DNA from: Sporichthyaceae bacterium
GTDB lineage: Bacteria > Actinomycetota > Actinomycetes > JACCYY01
NCBI GenBank assembly: GCA_013696235.1
Contig: JACCYY010000292.1
Span: 1-7,093 of the forward strand
Reading direction: 5' to 3'
Length of the DNA stretch: 7,093 bases
The position numbers were made by a program, and so were the translations under genes. Shown piece by piece: positions 6,027-7,093 of this stretch. The notes beneath the pieces were generated by a model. It had not been told where the DNA came from and did not search any database. It saw only the letters and a list, made by a program, of their open reading frames with translations. The stretch's first letter is position 1. Each line of letters starts with the position of its first letter.

Positions 6027-7093
6027 GTGCCGCGATTCGCCTTCCCGCGCCTCGGCCGTCCGCGCAAGCTCCGCGCCACCGACGCCGACCGCGACGCGTA
6101 CGGCAACATCGTGAGCAAGGCGTTCTCCGAGGGCCAGCTCGACGCGACGGCGTTCGAGTACCGCAGCAGCAAGGTGCTCAACGCCAAGACGGTCGGCGAG
6201 CTCGACGACCTGGTCGCCGACCTGGTCACCCCCGAGACCGCCGACTTCCTCGTCACGGCACCCGGGCCGGTCGCCGTCGCGTCGGTCAAGCGCCAGCTGA
6301 AGATCGTCGGCGCAGTCACCCTCGCTGCGATCGGCGCCTCCGGCCTGATCGCGGCCGGGACGATCAGCGCAGGCACCGAGTCGACCTCGATCCAGCCCGT
6401 GTTCCCAGGCATCGACATCGAGATCCCGGCGCTGGACTGGCAGCCCCAACCGAGCATCGACATGTACTCGTTCGCCGGCCTGCAGCAGGTGGTGGACGAC
6501 ATCGTGGCCGCCGCCGGCAGCCCGGACCTCACCTGGCTCGGGCTCTACGGGGAGTACGCGCTGGCGAGCGGTCCAGCCGCGCCAGGCGCCACCCGGCTTG
6601 CGACCCACGACTGGCGGGACCGTGAGGTGACCACGTCGGCCGGCAGCCAGACGTTGGACGAGGCCGCGCTGTTCGACGTCACGACCGACATCGACGTGGC
6701 GGCGATCGCCAGCCTCGCTGCGGGGGCCGCGCAGCTGACCGGCGTCACGGACCCCACGTCGCTCTACGTCTCGATCGACCGGAGCCTCTTCAGCGCCGAT
6801 CGGCAGGTCGAGGTGCGGTTGAGCCTGTCCAACGAGTACCAGGACGGCTACCTCACCGCGGACCACCTGGGCGAGATCATCACGATCGAGGGCCCGGGCG
6901 TCGAGCCCGACACAACGCGGTTCTACGCCGCGGCCGGAGCCATCAAGGCACTGGAGGCCCTGAGGTCCCGGCTCGAGCACGACGAGGTGACCGAGCTGCG
7001 CTTCTACGGCGAGTACGTGGCCGCGGAGGCGCCACCGGAACCGGGTGCCGCTGTCGTCGACAGCTACGAGTACCGCGGCGGGTCGATCGCGGC
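6027..7093 (+). CDS. DUF1707 domain single-pass membrane protein, C-terminus missing (right edge)
   Basis: The frame starts at GTG and stays open for 355 codons to the right edge. Residues 15-66 are a DUF1707 domain: LRATDADRDAYGNIV, then FSEGQLDATAFEYR, then a short helix ending GELDDLVADL. This matches the usual RASDADRE...EGRL...EF..R....A.T..EL..L..DL pattern. A basic KRQLK precedes one hydrophobic segment (about 93-113), so the N-terminal domain should be cytoplasmic and the rest outside. The outer part holds a repeated module: residues 149-201 align without gaps to 302-354, each with YGEY (174-177 and 327-330), a Pro-x-x-Pro-Gly-Ala turn and an aromatic/Arg-rich strand. Between the copies lies a beta-rich segment (about 215-290). 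DUF1707 proteins are widespread in actinobacteria and mostly uncharacterised, so no biochemical function is assigned. GTG 6027 is chosen for its place just before the DUF1707 core and its spacing to the TACGCT box. Confidence 0.82.
   Translation, partial: MPRFAFPRLGRPRKLRATDADRDAYGNIVSKAFSEGQLDATAFEYRSSKVLNAKTVGELDDLVADLVTPETADFLVTAPGPVAVASVKRQLKIVGAVTLAAIGASGLIAAGTISAGTESTSIQPVFPGIDIEIPALDWQPQPSIDMYSFAGLQQVVDDIVAAAGSPDLTWLGLYGEYALASGPAAPGATRLATHDWRDREVTTSAGSQTLDEAALFDVTTDIDVAAIASLAAGAAQLTGVTDPTSLYVSIDRSLFSADRQVEVRLSLSNEYQDGYLTADHLGEIITIEGPGVEPDTTRFYAAAGAIKALEALRSRLEHDEVTELRFYGEYVAAEAPPEPGAAVVDSYEYRGGSIA

Noticed and set aside
5808..6980. Minus-strand open frame of 390 codons across the glnE 5' end, the intergenic region and the DUF1707 gene
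   Set aside because: It spans two well-supported genes and their divergent promoters, and its product shows no known domain. The plus-strand frame gives a clear DUF1707 match.
1..7093. tRNA, rRNA, CRISPR array, insertion sequence ends or attachment sites
   Set aside because: I looked for cloverleaf-like segments, regularly spaced repeats, terminal inverted repeats with target duplications, and transposase or integrase motifs, and saw none. The HNH gene has no evident flanking repeats.

Overview
The window is from a very G+C-rich bacterial chromosome, almost certainly an actinobacterium. This rests on base composition, strong G/C third-codon bias, an actinobacterial-type DUF222/HNH (13E12-like) protein, a DUF1707 membrane protein, and three genes whose TANNNT boxes lie exactly 7 nt before the start codon, the layout typical of leaderless actinobacterial mRNAs. 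I cannot name the genus.

Layout, left to right: (1) the N-terminal end of a GNAT-type acetyltransferase on the minus strand, cut by the left edge; (2) a short divergent intergenic gap with small dyads; (3) a plus-strand membrane protein joining a DUF2231 four-helix domain to a ferredoxin-type Rieske [2Fe-2S] domain; (4) a 98-bp gap ending in a -10 box and a LexA/SOS-box-like dyad that overlaps the next start codon; (5) a plus-strand DUF222-HNH endonuclease-like protein with an acidic, proline-rich linker; (6) glnE on the minus strand, the bifunctional glutamine synthetase adenylyltransferase/adenylyl-removing enzyme, whose stop overlaps the HNH gene tail to tail by 10 bp; (7) a 116-bp divergent promoter region with a long inverted repeat; (8) a plus-strand DUF1707 single-pass membrane protein, cut by the right edge, with an internally repeated extracytoplasmic module.

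The genes do not form one pathway. GlnE is the conserved core function (nitrogen control of glutamine synthetase), but no glutamine synthetase gene lies in the window. The HNH gene looks like a DNA-damage-responsive accessory gene. The Rieske, GNAT and DUF1707 genes are separate units. I do not see a convincing new multi-gene system. The best leads are the SOS-box-like site on the HNH start, the shared leaderless promoter geometry, the matched elements in the glnE/DUF1707 divergent promoter, and the repeated module of the DUF1707 protein.
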